From UTCHB3 sp964371075 (GTDB lineage: Bacteria > Bacteroidota > Ignavibacteria > Ignavibacteriales > Ignavibacteriaceae), in NCBI GenBank assembly GCA_964371075.1, contig CAYJKN010000001.1, positions 806,001 through 870,000 on the forward strand: a DNA stretch of 64,000 nucleotides, read 5' to 3'. Shown here in pieces: positions 44,964 to 54,586 of the stretch. Every line of letters begins with the position of its first letter. The stretch's first letter is position 1. A program made the translations under genes and the position numbers. The notes beneath the pieces were generated by a model. The model worked only from the letters and a program-made list of their open reading frames with translations, was not told the DNA's origin and searched no databases.

Positions 44964-47162
44964 ATGAGATACAGTTCTTTATTGTTTTTTCTGTTGGTTT
45001 TTACATTAACAACCCTGCCACAGAACTTTACCGGAAAAAAATTCGCCCTCGATCCGGGACACGGAAGTCCACACGGAACCACCTGTGAACCCGAAACCAA
45101 GCGTTACGAAGCATGGATGAATCACATCGTGATGCCCTATCTAAAACAGATGCTTCAAAGGGATGGTGCAACGGTCTTTTCAACAAGGGGTGATTTTGAT
45201 TCACTTGGTGCATGTATAACTCTTTCTGAAAGAGAAGCAGTTGCCAACAACAATAATGTCGATTTTTTTCACTCGATTCACCACAACGCCTTCACGGGAA
45301 CCAGCAACTATTCCCTCGTATTGTTTGAGCAATTAAACAATACAATCTGTCCTAATGGAAATCCACAATGGCCCGGACAAGCTGACAGCATGGCAATTTA
45401 TATGGCTGCCGAACTTTTTGCCGGAATGCAAACAACAGTTGGTTACCCAAGAGGCGATTATTGTTTTCTCGGATATAACCTCGGTGTATTAAATAATTTA
45501 AATATGCCCGGTGTTTTAAGCGAGGGATCATTTTTTGATTTCCCTGCTGAAATTTTAAGACTTGCAAATCTTGATTACCTCAAAACAGAAGCAGAGGCAC
45601 AATATCTCTCTTATCTTAAATATTTTAAGAAGCCTCTACCTGCACACGGCAGCCTGGTTGGATTGGTAACCAATCTCTCTTCCGGAAATCCGGTTAAAGG
45701 GGTAAGAGTTGTTCTTACTTCACTTGGGAAGACTTATAATGTTGATACACTCGGCAACGGATTTTACAGATTTGACTCCCTTGCTCCGGGAACATACCCA
45801 ATTTCAGTGTATTCCAATCTGGATACTACCAATACAACTGTTACTATAGTTGCAGGAAAGATCAATAAAAAAAATCTTCTTAGTGGTTCAGCAGATGCCC
45901 CTCCACCTGTAAAACTGTTATCTGTCACAGGTTCGGATGGTGCACTAAATTTAAAATGGGAACAACCAACGGGATTAGTGGATTCAATTCTTATTTATCT
46001 TTCAGAAAATGGCACACCCCCTACCGGAGCACCATTTAAATCTCTTGCAGGTAATGTGACTACACATACACTTGCAGGGCTTACCTCGGGTGAAACATAT
46101 TATGTTGCTCTCAAAGCAAAAAACCTTTTTGGTGAAAGTCCATATATTTCAAAAGTGTATGGTGCTGTCGCTTCAACTATTGGAGATCAGGTTCTTTTGG
46201 TTGACGGATTTAACAGATATGGCGGCTCAGGGAGCTGGCAGCAGCCATACCACAACTTCACTTCATATTATGGTGAAGCCCTGGCGCAACTTCCAAGAAG
46301 ATTTTCAACCGTCGCCAACACGGCAATAACATCATCATCACAGATTAAACCTTTTAAATATCTGTTTTGGCTCTTGGGAGATGAATCTACAGTTGATGAA
46401 ACTTTTTCCACCACTGAACAAACGATGGTAAAAGAATACCTTCAGAATGGTGGAAAGTTGTTTGTGACAGGTTCTGAAGTTGCCTGGGATCTCGATTCCC
46501 GTGGTACAGCCACAGATAAAGAATTTTTTAACCAGTTTTTGAAAGCTGCCTATGGTGCTGATAATCCAACACCCAATACTCCATCAGCTACCGGGGCTCC
46601 CCTTTCAATTTTTGATGGTGTTTCAGTAACCTTTGGACAAACATACCCCGAAGACTGGCCCGATGTAATTACAGCCGCAAATGGAAGTAGTGTTATAATG
46701 AACTACAATTCCACACAAGCTGCTGCGGTTGCATTCGACGGTACTTTCCCAAGTGGAACCAACCCCGGAAAACTTGTATACGTTGCGTTTACTGTTGAAA
46801 CCATTGGTGATGCAGCCAAAAGAAAATTAATGGTCGAAAAAATCATGAACTTCTTTACAGGTGCAACTTCAATTGACGATCCTGGTAACGAAATGTTGCC
46901 GACCACATTTTCGATGTCGGTCCATCCAAATCCATTTAATCCTTCAACAGACCTGACAGTTGGTCTTGTTGAGGATGGCATTTATCAAATAAAACTTTTT
47001 GACATTCTTGGAAGAGAATTGATGACAGTAAACGAGGGATTTATGCAGAAAGGTTCTCACCTCTACAGGGTTGATATGAACTCCTATCCGTCAGGCACAT
47101 ACTTTATTCACGTGTCGGGCGCAAATGTTAATTCTGTTCAAAAGATACTTCTTCTTAAATAA
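44964..47162 (+). CDS. T9SS-targeted N-acetylmuramoyl-L-alanine amidase
   Basis: A 732-residue secreted protein. Signal peptide 1-19. Amidase_3 domain ~24-225: zinc ligands His in DPGHGS and HSIHHNA, Glu in KRYEAWMNH, catalytic Glu in LSEGSFFD. Then a carboxypeptidase-regulatory-like domain (~232-310: GSLVGLVTNLSSGNPVKGV), a fibronectin-III domain (~320-400), a ~230-residue domain of unknown fold (VLLVDGFNRYGGSG...), and a T9SS sorting domain from ~650 (HPNPFNPSTDL ... KILLLK). The sorting domain predicts release at or beyond the outer membrane, away from the cell's own wall, so it may act on other bacteria's peptidoglycan. Confidence 0.93.
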   Translation: MRYSSLLFFLLVFTLTTLPQNFTGKKFALDPGHGSPHGTTCEPETKRYEAWMNHIVMPYLKQMLQRDGATVFSTRGDFDSLGACITLSEREAVANNNNVDFFHSIHHNAFTGTSNYSLVLFEQLNNTICPNGNPQWPGQADSMAIYMAAELFAGMQTTVGYPRGDYCFLGYNLGVLNNLNMPGVLSEGSFFDFPAEILRLANLDYLKTEAEAQYLSYLKYFKKPLPAHGSLVGLVTNLSSGNPVKGVRVVLTSLGKTYNVDTLGNGFYRFDSLAPGTYPISVYSNLDTTNTTVTIVAGKINKKNLLSGSADAPPPVKLLSVTGSDGALNLKWEQPTGLVDSILIYLSENGTPPTGAPFKSLAGNVTTHTLAGLTSGETYYVALKAKNLFGESPYISKVYGAVASTIGDQVLLVDGFNRYGGSGSWQQPYHNFTSYYGEALAQLPRRFSTVANTAITSSSQIKPFKYLFWLLGDESTVDETFSTTEQTMVKEYLQNGGKLFVTGSEVAWDLDSRGTATDKEFFNQFLKAAYGADNPTPNTPSATGAPLSIFDGVSVTFGQTYPEDWPDVITAANGSSVIMNYNSTQAAAVAFDGTFPSGTNPGKLVYVAFTVETIGDAAKRKLMVEKIMNFFTGATSIDDPGNEMLPTTFSMSVHPNPFNPSTDLTVGLVEDGIYQIKLFDILGRELMTVNEGFMQKGSHLYRVDMNSYPSGTYFIHVSGANVNSVQKILLLK

Positions 47163-47176
47163 ATCCGGAAATTGAA

Positions 47177-48106
47177 ATGAAAAAACTACTATTTATAACC
47201 ATATTATCAACCTCTCTCATCCTGGGACAGGGTATTTCCATTACAATGGCTCCAGTTCCGTTAACATCGGGAGATGAATTATATACTCTGGCTAAAATTT
47301 CTCCAAATGGGAAATACGCCTTAATTACACAAAAAGGTTTTTCACGAATTGAACTTGTGGAGATCCCCACAAAAGCTTCACAACTGATAACCAAAGAAAC
47401 ACCGGGTGCGGGTTGGGGTATGAGATGGAATTCAGCGAGTGACCGATTTATCTTCAAAGTAAATGAAACAGGCAATGGAAACACCAAGTCAGTTTCACTT
47501 TTTGAATACATTCCTGGTTCCACTCCTAAGAAGCTGGCGACTCTTGATCCCTTAGCCAACAATCTTTGTTTTTATTCGATCAAAGGTAATGGCATCTCAA
47601 CCGAAGGAAAAAATGGAGATCTTCAAATTATCAGACAATCGGAAAGTCAAAATGATGTAAGTTTCTACATTTCAAACGGAAAAGTAATCTTAAATGATCG
47701 CTCCGGAAGTTTGGGAAGTGGAGTTAGTGAACAGATTAAATTGATTGAAAATGTTTTGTTTGCCGAGTGGTCACCTTCAGGCAAAAAACTTGCTATCCAC
47801 TCCGCAGGAAAAGGAATCTTCATTTTTGATTTTGAGTCGGGTAAAGAATTTAATTTCCCAAAAACTGAATACCCTTCCTGGATAAACGACAACTATTTTT
47901 CATACATGATCACCGAAGATGATGGTTATCGCCTTTTAAATAGTAATATCGTGGTAAGTAAGTTCGACGGCACTGAATCCATGATTGTTACAAACAATTT
48001 TAACACTCCTGCAAAATATCCATCAGCTTCTCAGGATGGAACAATCCTCTTTACAGGAACAGATAACAAGATATACATAATGAAGGTTGATTTTAGGAAT
48101 AATTAA
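47177..48106 (+). CDS. Exported TolB-like beta-propeller (PD40-type) protein
   Basis: A 309-residue protein with a signal peptide (1-17, ending LILGQ) and repeats like ISPNGKYALI, WNSASDRFIFKV, WSPSGKKLAIHS, and YPSASQDGTILFTG, which are the blades of a WD40-like/PD40 propeller similar to the TolB C-terminal domain. It should be periplasmic and bind protein partners; no enzyme motif is seen. It lies 14 bp after the T9SS amidase gene in the same direction and is probably co-transcribed with it. Confidence 0.8.
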   Translation: MKKLLFITILSTSLILGQGISITMAPVPLTSGDELYTLAKISPNGKYALITQKGFSRIELVEIPTKASQLITKETPGAGWGMRWNSASDRFIFKVNETGNGNTKSVSLFEYIPGSTPKKLATLDPLANNLCFYSIKGNGISTEGKNGDLQIIRQSESQNDVSFYISNGKVILNDRSGSLGSGVSEQIKLIENVLFAEWSPSGKKLAIHSAGKGIFIFDFESGKEFNFPKTEYPSWINDNYFSYMITEDDGYRLLNSNIVVSKFDGTESMIVTNNFNTPAKYPSASQDGTILFTGTDNKIYIMKVDFRNN

Positions 48107-48180
48107 TGAATTATTTTTTGTATTTTTACAATAATAATTCGTGACAAAAACTTCAATAAATTGTGAGGCAGAAGAAGTTG

Positions 48181-50010
48181 ATGGGACCATCAAAACACTT
48201 TAAAACTATTCCTGAACTTTTTAGAATCCTCGTGGATGATTATGGCAAAGATCCGTCAAAGGTGATGCTAAAACACAAGGTTGATAAATTATATGTTGAT
48301 ATAACATATCAACAGTTTAAAAGAGATGTTGAACTCTCCGCTCACGGTCTGCTCTCACTTGGAGTTAAAGAGGGTGATAAGGTTGTTATCCTTGCAGAAA
48401 ACCGTCCCGAATGGATGATGATCGATTTTTCGATAGTTGGAATTGGTGCCGTTGATGTTCCCCTCTATCCCTCACTTACACCAAAAGATATCGGATTTAT
48501 CATTAATAACTCCGAATCCAAAACAGTTGTGGTATCAAATAAACTTCTGCTCTCCAAATTCCTAAAAGTTAAAGATGAATGCCCCATAGTTGAGAATATT
48601 ATTGTTTTTAACGAAAAAGATGCCGATACTTCAGTTACCGGGCTATATTCTCTCACCCAACTTAAAAAAATGGGTGAAGAACACATGAAGTTTAATCCCG
48701 GAATGTTTGCGGAGTTAAATGCCTCTGTAAAAGAGTATGATCTTTGTACAATAATTTATACTTCAGGCACAACGGGTGAACCCAAAGGTGTTTTGTTGAC
48801 ACATAACAATATTGTATCGAATGTTATTGCCTGCCTTGATATCCTGCCTGTCACCAGCAAAGAGTTATTTTTATCCTTTTTACCCCTCTGCCATATTTTT
48901 GAACGAATGGCAGGTTTTTATCTTGGACTCGCGTCAGGATCTCAGGTTGCTTTTGCTCAAAGTATTGAGACTGTACCTCAAAACATGGTTGAAGTTCGCC
49001 CCACTCTTATGACCGCAGTGCCACGTTTATTTGAAAGATTTTATTCCCGTGTTATGAAAACGGTTGAAGCCGGTCCCGAAAAGAAACAAAAAATCTTCCA
49101 TTGGGGTTTGCAGGTTGGTAAAGATTATGTTAAAGCAAAAAAAGCGGGTAAAATTGGTACCGCTCTTAAGCTGAAACATAAAGTTGCTGATACACTTGTT
49201 CTTAAAAAAATAAGGGAAAGAACCGGCGGAAGATTAAAGTTTTTTGTTTCCGGTGGTGCAGCCCTTCCAAAACATCTTGGAGAATTTTTTGAAGCTCTTG
49301 GTATCTTAATCATTGAAGGTTACGGATTAACCGAATCCTCACCCGTTATTGCATGTAACAGATTTGAAGCTTATAAATTTGGTTCTGTCGGTAAAGTGGT
49401 TCCGGGAGTCCAGGTAAAAATATTAAAAGAATATCCTGAAGCCCCCGATGGTGAAATACTTGCCAAAGGTCCAAATATCATGCAGGGATATTATAAACTT
49501 CCTGCGGATACCGCAGAAACAATCAAAAATGGCTGGCTTCATACCGGAGATATTGGTTATATCGATGATGAAGGTTTCCTGCTTATCACCGACAGGAAGA
49601 AAAACCTCTTTAAAACATCAGGCGGTAAATATGTTGCACCTACACCGATTGAGAATCTTTTCCTCGCAAATAAATTTATTGAACAATTTGTTCTTATTGG
49701 TGACAAAAGAACATTTTTAAGTGCGCTTATTGTCCCCGACTATGATGCACTAAAAGATTATGCAGCAGCCAACCACTGCGAATATGTTGATATCCCCGAT
49801 CTGATAAAAAAGAAAGAAATTATCCAGCTCTATGAGAAAGAAATAGTGAACATACAAAAAGCTCTTTCAAGTTATGAGAAAGTAAGGAAATTTGCTTTGA
49901 TGGAGAGGGCATTCACAATCGAAGATGGTGAAATGACACCTTCGATGAAAATCAGAAGAAAAATAGTTGAACATAAATATCAGGAAGAAATCGAAAGAAT
50001 GTACGCCTGA
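48181..50010 (+). CDS. Long-chain acyl-CoA synthetase (AMP-forming)
   Basis: A 609-residue ANL-superfamily ligase that activates fatty acids with ATP and CoA. The P-loop-like motif is YTSGTTGEPKGV (~195-206); GYGLTESSPVIA (~380), GWLHTGDIGYIDDEGFLLITDRKKNLFKTSGGKYVAPT (hinge region) and a C-terminal lysine region KIRRK complete the set. I use the ATG at 48181 with GAAGAAG upstream; a GTG at 48163 is the alternative. The gap after the propeller gene is ~75 bp. A strong shared terminator follows. Confidence 0.93.
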   Translation: MGPSKHFKTIPELFRILVDDYGKDPSKVMLKHKVDKLYVDITYQQFKRDVELSAHGLLSLGVKEGDKVVILAENRPEWMMIDFSIVGIGAVDVPLYPSLTPKDIGFIINNSESKTVVVSNKLLLSKFLKVKDECPIVENIIVFNEKDADTSVTGLYSLTQLKKMGEEHMKFNPGMFAELNASVKEYDLCTIIYTSGTTGEPKGVLLTHNNIVSNVIACLDILPVTSKELFLSFLPLCHIFERMAGFYLGLASGSQVAFAQSIETVPQNMVEVRPTLMTAVPRLFERFYSRVMKTVEAGPEKKQKIFHWGLQVGKDYVKAKKAGKIGTALKLKHKVADTLVLKKIRERTGGRLKFFVSGGAALPKHLGEFFEALGILIIEGYGLTESSPVIACNRFEAYKFGSVGKVVPGVQVKILKEYPEAPDGEILAKGPNIMQGYYKLPADTAETIKNGWLHTGDIGYIDDEGFLLITDRKKNLFKTSGGKYVAPTPIENLFLANKFIEQFVLIGDKRTFLSALIVPDYDALKDYAAANHCEYVDIPDLIKKKEIIQLYEKEIVNIQKALSSYEKVRKFALMERAFTIEDGEMTPSMKIRRKIVEHKYQEEIERMYA

Positions 50011-50048
50011 TAATCATTATTTGATTAAAACTAATTCGCCTTAAAAGA

Positions 50049-50079
50049 AAAAAGGCTGTCCAAATTGGACAGCCTTTTT
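50049..50079. terminator. Bidirectional rho-independent terminator
   Basis: AAAAAGGCTGTCC pairs perfectly with GGACAGCCTTTTT (arms about 50049-50061 and 50067-50079) between convergent genes. Confidence 0.93.
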
Positions 50080-50084
50080 AATTT

Positions 50085-50807
50085 CTAATGATGCCTGAGC
50101 TTTGAAATAATATCAAGCTCTATTGCTTCCTCACAGAGAAATGGTTCCCCATAATCTTTTCCTATTTTGAATCCATATACCTGCGATCTCGATTTTATAT
50201 ATTCAACAAACCCGGGTTTGCTGATAAATGTCTCAGGTTCTTTGTTTTTTGGATCAAAAAACTGACTGGAAAAAGCAAAAACAGATCTCATTTTATCTTC
50301 AAAATGGTCTGTGATATCCACAATAAATGAAGGTTGGAACTCATAAGTCTGCATGTAATAATACAATGCAGAAGGCCTGTAAGAGTGTTGAACATGACCA
50401 TTGTCATGAGTCTGTATCTTGCCAACACCTGAATAAAAATATGCCTGTTTTGCCAGAGTACTCACAGCAATATGATCAGGATGACGGTCGTTAAAATAGG
50501 GAGCAAAGATGACTTTGGGTCTGTATTTTCTGATGTTATACAGAAATTTGAGAAGGTTTTCACGATTTACTTCTATCTGCCCATCGGGTATGTTTAGATT
50601 ATCTCTGAAATCTGCTTTCAGTATTACACCGGCTTGAATCGCCTCGTGTTGTCTGATTTCAGCGGAACCTCTTGTTCCCAACTCACCTTTTGTACAATCG
50701 ATTATACCTACTTTAAGACCATGAGCCGACATTTTGGCTATGGTGCCACCCATCGAAAGTTCTGCATCATCAGGGTGTGCGGCAAATACAAGTGCATCTT
50801 TTTTCAT
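50085..50807 (-). CDS. bshB1: Bacillithiol biosynthesis deacetylase BshB1
   Basis: A 240-residue LmbE/PIG-L-type zinc deacetylase. The metal motif AHPDDAELSMGGTIAK (residues 9-24) with its AHPDD core and the later DRHPDHIAVS (~108-117) are characteristic of BshB1, which removes acetyl from GlcNAc-malate in bacillithiol synthesis. Other bsh genes are not in the window. It is the last gene of a minus-strand group and ends at the shared terminator; it starts 9 bp after the TPR gene ends. Confidence 0.92.
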   Translation of the reverse strand: MKKDALVFAAHPDDAELSMGGTIAKMSAHGLKVGIIDCTKGELGTRGSAEIRQHEAIQAGVILKADFRDNLNIPDGQIEVNRENLLKFLYNIRKYRPKVIFAPYFNDRHPDHIAVSTLAKQAYFYSGVGKIQTHDNGHVQHSYRPSALYYYMQTYEFQPSFIVDITDHFEDKMRSVFAFSSQFFDPKNKEPETFISKPGFVEYIKSRSQVYGFKIGKDYGEPFLCEEAIELDIISKLRHH

Positions 50808-50816
50808 CTCGAACCT

Positions 50817-51503
50817 TTAATCCACTAAAGCCATATAACGATCAACATCTTTTATCACATAAGATTTTGAATAATCCGATTTTAATGAGATAAGGATGTC
50901 TTTTGCTTTATCTTTTTTGTCCATTTCGATGTAAACAATAGCAGCATTCAATAAATATTGAGCATTCATTGGATTTTCTTTTGAAAGAGAAGCCGCTTTT
51001 TCATATCCATCGGCAGCTTTTTCAAGTTCTTTTTTTACTTCGTAATAACCGGCTTTACCATATTCTGCGGCTGCTGAAAAAATTGGATTACCACCGGAAT
51101 AATCATCATAATATTTAAAAGCTTCTTCGGTTTTTCCAAGGTATGAAAGAGCATTGGCAAGATATATTTTTGCCGCTTCGCCATTTTCAGTGCCTGAAAA
51201 ATCTTCAGAGATTTTTTTCAATCCGGACAATTTTTTTGTTGGATCACCATCAATTGCCTGAAGATAGGCACCCGACTCATAAACGGGCATAATTTTTGTC
51301 AATGCTGTTCCCGCAGCAATATTGTTCTCTTTTTTGTTTATACCATAAAATACAACTGCTGCGATAATTACAACAAATACGGCGATTCCGCCATAAACCA
51401 ACTTTTTATTCTCTTCAAACCATCCAAGTGCACGATAATAAAGCTCTACTGAGCCTTCTTTTTTCACTTCTTTTGATTTGAACTTACTGATAGGTTTGGC
51501 CAT
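50817..51503 (-). CDS. Membrane-anchored TPR protein (YfgM-like)
   Basis: A 228-residue protein with a short cytoplasmic N-terminus, one membrane helix (~35-54: KLVYGGIAVFVVIIAAVVFYGI) and a soluble part made of TPR-like helix pairs (EAAKIYLANALSYLGKTEEAFKYYDDY; AAEYGKAGYYEVKKELEKAADGY). The layout resembles YfgM, a periplasmic chaperone partner of SecYEG, but that role is only an analogy. It sits 55 bp downstream of the PHP gene and just before bshB1. Confidence 0.82.
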   Translation of the reverse strand: MAKPISKFKSKEVKKEGSVELYYRALGWFEENKKLVYGGIAVFVVIIAAVVFYGINKKENNIAAGTALTKIMPVYESGAYLQAIDGDPTKKLSGLKKISEDFSGTENGEAAKIYLANALSYLGKTEEAFKYYDDYSGGNPIFSAAAEYGKAGYYEVKKELEKAADGYEKAASLSKENPMNAQYLLNAAIVYIEMDKKDKAKDILISLKSDYSKSYVIKDVDRYMALVD

Positions 51504-51558
51504 TATTAACCTTTCTAAATTCTAAATTTTTGCAATATCAAAGATAACCGTTATTTTG

Positions 51559-52608
51559 TTAAATTCCTACACGAATATGATTTGAGAATATCCATCCTTT
51601 TCCTTCGTGATAGACTTCAATTCTGTAAACTCCCTTTTCCGTAACTACAAATTCGATGTCACTCCCTGTTGTTTCATCGATTACTTTTCCATTATAAACC
51701 AACTTCATTTGTGCAAAATGAGTGGGAACCAAAACTCTGAGGTTGATTTTTCCTTCGGCAGGAACGGTATCACCCATGTTGTAAATGTTTCCCCCTGCTT
51801 CAGCAAAAAACTTAAATCCTGTTGCATCACCATGATAGTAGTTTGCAATAAAACTTCTTCCCTCTCTTAGGGCTTCAAGAATTGTTTCTTCATACTTTTT
51901 GATTAAAATCGGGTCTTCGGTGGGAAAGATTCTTTCTTTTAAGATCACATAAGTTCTGATCGATTTATACAGAACTTTATATGGAAAAACTTCGACTTCA
52001 AAAAATCCGAGCAGATTTACACGGTGGGCATGGGCGTCAATTCCACCAATTGCTGTCACTTTCCGCTTCTGATTTAAACTGTCCCAAACATCAAGTGTTT
52101 CCTGGGCGGGTCTTTCGATTGTTTTAAGAGGATGCACAAACGACTGATATTTGTTTTGTTCGGTCAGGTTTTCCATCCACTCCGACATGTGGTTCCAAAT
52201 TTCAATTCCGGTAAAATCGTCTATCTCCCATTCAGTCCACGGATAAGGCGGATGTTCATCCATCGAGTCCCTTTTCTCGTGTGGATGCGCCAAAAATCCT
52301 ATACCCCCTGCATCTTTTACAGCTTTTACATATTTGGATGCGGGCATTCTGGTTGAAAAAGGTTTATCAATTCCCAGGGCAAGATAATGGTTTTTGTTCT
52401 CTTTGTCATTAATTTCACAACCAATCAACAACAGGGTTTTACCGTAAAAACCCCCATATCCTTCATCTTTTGCTCGAAGTGTATTGTGATCGGTGAGAAT
52501 TATAAAATCCAGTCCCGATTCATTTGCGAGATTTGCAATATCACGGACTTCACCCGAACCGTCAGAATATTTTGAGTGGATGTGGACAGAGCCCGAATAA
52601 ACAAACAT
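51559..52608 (-). CDS. PHP-domain metal-dependent phosphoesterase
   Basis: A 349-residue protein. The PHP domain takes up the first ~215 residues: VHIHSKYSDGSG (HxH, residues 8-19), LTDHNTLRA, HPHEKRD and IDAHAHRV are metal ligands. The last ~130 residues are a beta-rich C-terminal domain (RVLVPTHFAQMKLVYNGK; YRIEVYHEGKGWIFSNHIRVG). Enzymes of this kind act on nucleotides or phospho-sugars; no substrate can be assigned. It lies 2 bp after the aldehyde dehydrogenase gene, so the two are translated from one mRNA. Confidence 0.88.
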   Translation of the reverse strand: MFVYSGSVHIHSKYSDGSGEVRDIANLANESGLDFIILTDHNTLRAKDEGYGGFYGKTLLLIGCEINDKENKNHYLALGIDKPFSTRMPASKYVKAVKDAGGIGFLAHPHEKRDSMDEHPPYPWTEWEIDDFTGIEIWNHMSEWMENLTEQNKYQSFVHPLKTIERPAQETLDVWDSLNQKRKVTAIGGIDAHAHRVNLLGFFEVEVFPYKVLYKSIRTYVILKERIFPTEDPILIKKYEETILEALREGRSFIANYYHGDATGFKFFAEAGGNIYNMGDTVPAEGKINLRVLVPTHFAQMKLVYNGKVIDETTGSDIEFVVTEKGVYRIEVYHEGKGWIFSNHIRVGI

Positions 52609-52610
52609 TT

Positions 52611-54194
52611 TTAGAACTTAAATTCGTCGATTATTTTCTGAATCTCGGCATTTGAAAGTGTTTTTGGTTCTTCTTCCTGTTTTTTGGGTTGTTCCTGTTT
52701 TTTTTCAACAGGTCTATTGGAGGAATATTCCTGATTGATTACGGGATTGCCCGCACGAGCTCTTAAACGGTCTTCAATCTCGTTTAAAAAACTTTGGGAA
52801 CGGGTTACACTTTCCCCCATGCTCGAAAGAGAATTTCCGTGATTGATTGGATTAACCTCAAAAGCGAGATGTTTGATGTTCATGAGATGTTTGGCAGAGA
52901 CATTTTCAGAGACGATTGATCCACCCCAGGTTCCGGGACCTAAAGTTAATGAGGGGGTTAATGCTGTGGTATATCCAACTGCACCAATCGAAGAAACTGT
53001 GTTGCAAAGGATTCTGAAAGCAGGTTTTTCAAGCGCAAATTTCATTATAATTTCAGAATCGTTTGAGTGAATCACCATTGTGTGACCAACTCCGCCAAAA
53101 TGCAGTAGGTCAATACATTTGTGGCAACCTTCAAGCCATCCTTCAACTGTGTAAAAAGCGAGAATTGGTGAAAGTTTTTCATAAGAGAGAGCTTCTCCCT
53201 TTCCAATTTCCTCACATTCAGCAACAAGCACCTTAATATTTTCAGGCACTGAGAACCCGGCATATTGGGCAATCCACACTGCAGGTTTTCCAACTATTTC
53301 GGGATTTATTCTTCCATTGTTCAAAATTGCACCGGCGAGTTTTTTCTTTTCGTCGGCATTAACAAAATAACATCCTGCGGCTTTTGCTTCTCTGATCACC
53401 TCTTCACGAATTGATGAGTCAACAATCATCGCCTGCTCTGATGAACAAAGCGTCCCGTTGTCAAATGTGGTTCCATAAACTATATCAAGAACAGCTTTTT
53501 TGATGTTTGCCGTCCGTTCAATAAATGCCGGAACATTTCCTGCGCCAACTCCATAAGCAGGTGTGCCGGAGCTGTATGCTGCCTTAACCATCGGTGTGCT
53601 TCCTGTGGCGAGAATAACAGCAATATTTTTATCACGCATCAATGCTTCTGTTCCCTCAAGAGTGGGATTACTCATACATTGAATCAAACCTTTTGGGGCA
53701 CCTTCTTTTTCTGCCGCTTCTGATAAAATTCTGAGAGCTTCCACTGTGGATTTTGTTGTTCTTGGATGTGGTGAGGCTACTACTGCATTTCTGCATTTTA
53801 ACGAAATTATCGCTTTAAACATCGCTGTGGATGTTGGATTTGTAGAAGGCACAAGTGCAGCCACCACTCCCATTGGTTCAGCAATTTTTAAAACTTTTCC
53901 ATTTGCAAGACTCTCGATAACCCCACACGATTTAAGGTCTTTAATCGATTCCCATACATTTTTAGTCGCAAACTGGTTTTTAATAATTTTATCTTCCACC
54001 TTGCCAAAACCACTCTCTTCACATGCCATTTTAGCCAGCACAGCGGCAGCAGCGTACCCGGCATCTGCCATCGCTTTAACTATTCTGTCAACCTGTGACT
54101 GTGAGTAGTGTTTAAATTCCATCTGAGCCGATTTGGCTATTCTTGAGAGGTCTCTTGCTTCTTGAATCGAAAGCAGGTCTTTGTCAATATTCAT
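52611..54194 (-). CDS. CoA-acylating aldehyde dehydrogenase with C-terminal encapsulation-peptide-like tail
   Basis: A 527-residue enzyme converting an aldehyde plus CoA and NAD to acyl-CoA. It closely follows the aldehyde dehydrogenase half of AdhE: VEDKIIKNQFA, PSTNPTSTAMFK, GVGAGNVPAF, the catalytic Cys in FDNGTLCSSEQ (~250), and GTWGGSIVSENVS. The alcohol dehydrogenase half of AdhE is absent. After the fold ends (~residue 447) comes an ~80-residue tail: a helix, then a Lys/Glu/Gln/Pro linker (~487-511), then a final amphipathic helix LSNAEIQKIIDEFKF (513-527). That linker-plus-helix layout is what targets enzymes into bacterial microcompartments. No shell gene lies in this window. Confidence 0.93.
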   Translation of the reverse strand: MNIDKDLLSIQEARDLSRIAKSAQMEFKHYSQSQVDRIVKAMADAGYAAAAVLAKMACEESGFGKVEDKIIKNQFATKNVWESIKDLKSCGVIESLANGKVLKIAEPMGVVAALVPSTNPTSTAMFKAIISLKCRNAVVASPHPRTTKSTVEALRILSEAAEKEGAPKGLIQCMSNPTLEGTEALMRDKNIAVILATGSTPMVKAAYSSGTPAYGVGAGNVPAFIERTANIKKAVLDIVYGTTFDNGTLCSSEQAMIVDSSIREEVIREAKAAGCYFVNADEKKKLAGAILNNGRINPEIVGKPAVWIAQYAGFSVPENIKVLVAECEEIGKGEALSYEKLSPILAFYTVEGWLEGCHKCIDLLHFGGVGHTMVIHSNDSEIIMKFALEKPAFRILCNTVSSIGAVGYTTALTPSLTLGPGTWGGSIVSENVSAKHLMNIKHLAFEVNPINHGNSLSSMGESVTRSQSFLNEIEDRLRARAGNPVINQEYSSNRPVEKKQEQPKKQEEEPKTLSNAEIQKIIDEFKF

Positions 54195-54586
54195 TGTCTT
54201 CCTTGGAAAAAATCTCGTCTCGAAATATATCTAATATTAACCTAACTTTCAAGAGAGTTGTCAGGTTAACCTGAAATTTTGGTGGCAACCGCATCAATTA
54301 ACATGTTTATCTAATTCACTGTAAACAACTAAATGCACTCAACTAAGCTTTTTATTTTCTTAAACTTCCAATTGAGGATTTAATGAACATATAATCGTCT
54401 GAATCTCATCACATTTTTAAATATTTCCCATTCTTCTAACAGATTTTGTAAATTATTTCTCAAAAAAATGAGATTTTACTTGTCCTAAATTTTAATTATC
54501 AGTAAGTTCCAAGATCAAAAAAGAGCTTTTCTTTTTTATGCTGCTCTGATTAAATGGATCAATAATTTAGAAACCCGGAGTTTATT
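54195..54586. other. Intergenic region before the beta-helix genes
   Basis: No gene is visible in these 392 bp. It contains a 12-bp palindrome CAGGTTAACCTG (within 54262-54273), overlapped by the 11-mer TGTCAGGTTAA (54259-54269) that recurs at 60725. Just before 54587 is a good SD, GGAG (54577-54580), for the next gene. I could not identify a confident promoter. Confidence 0.5.
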
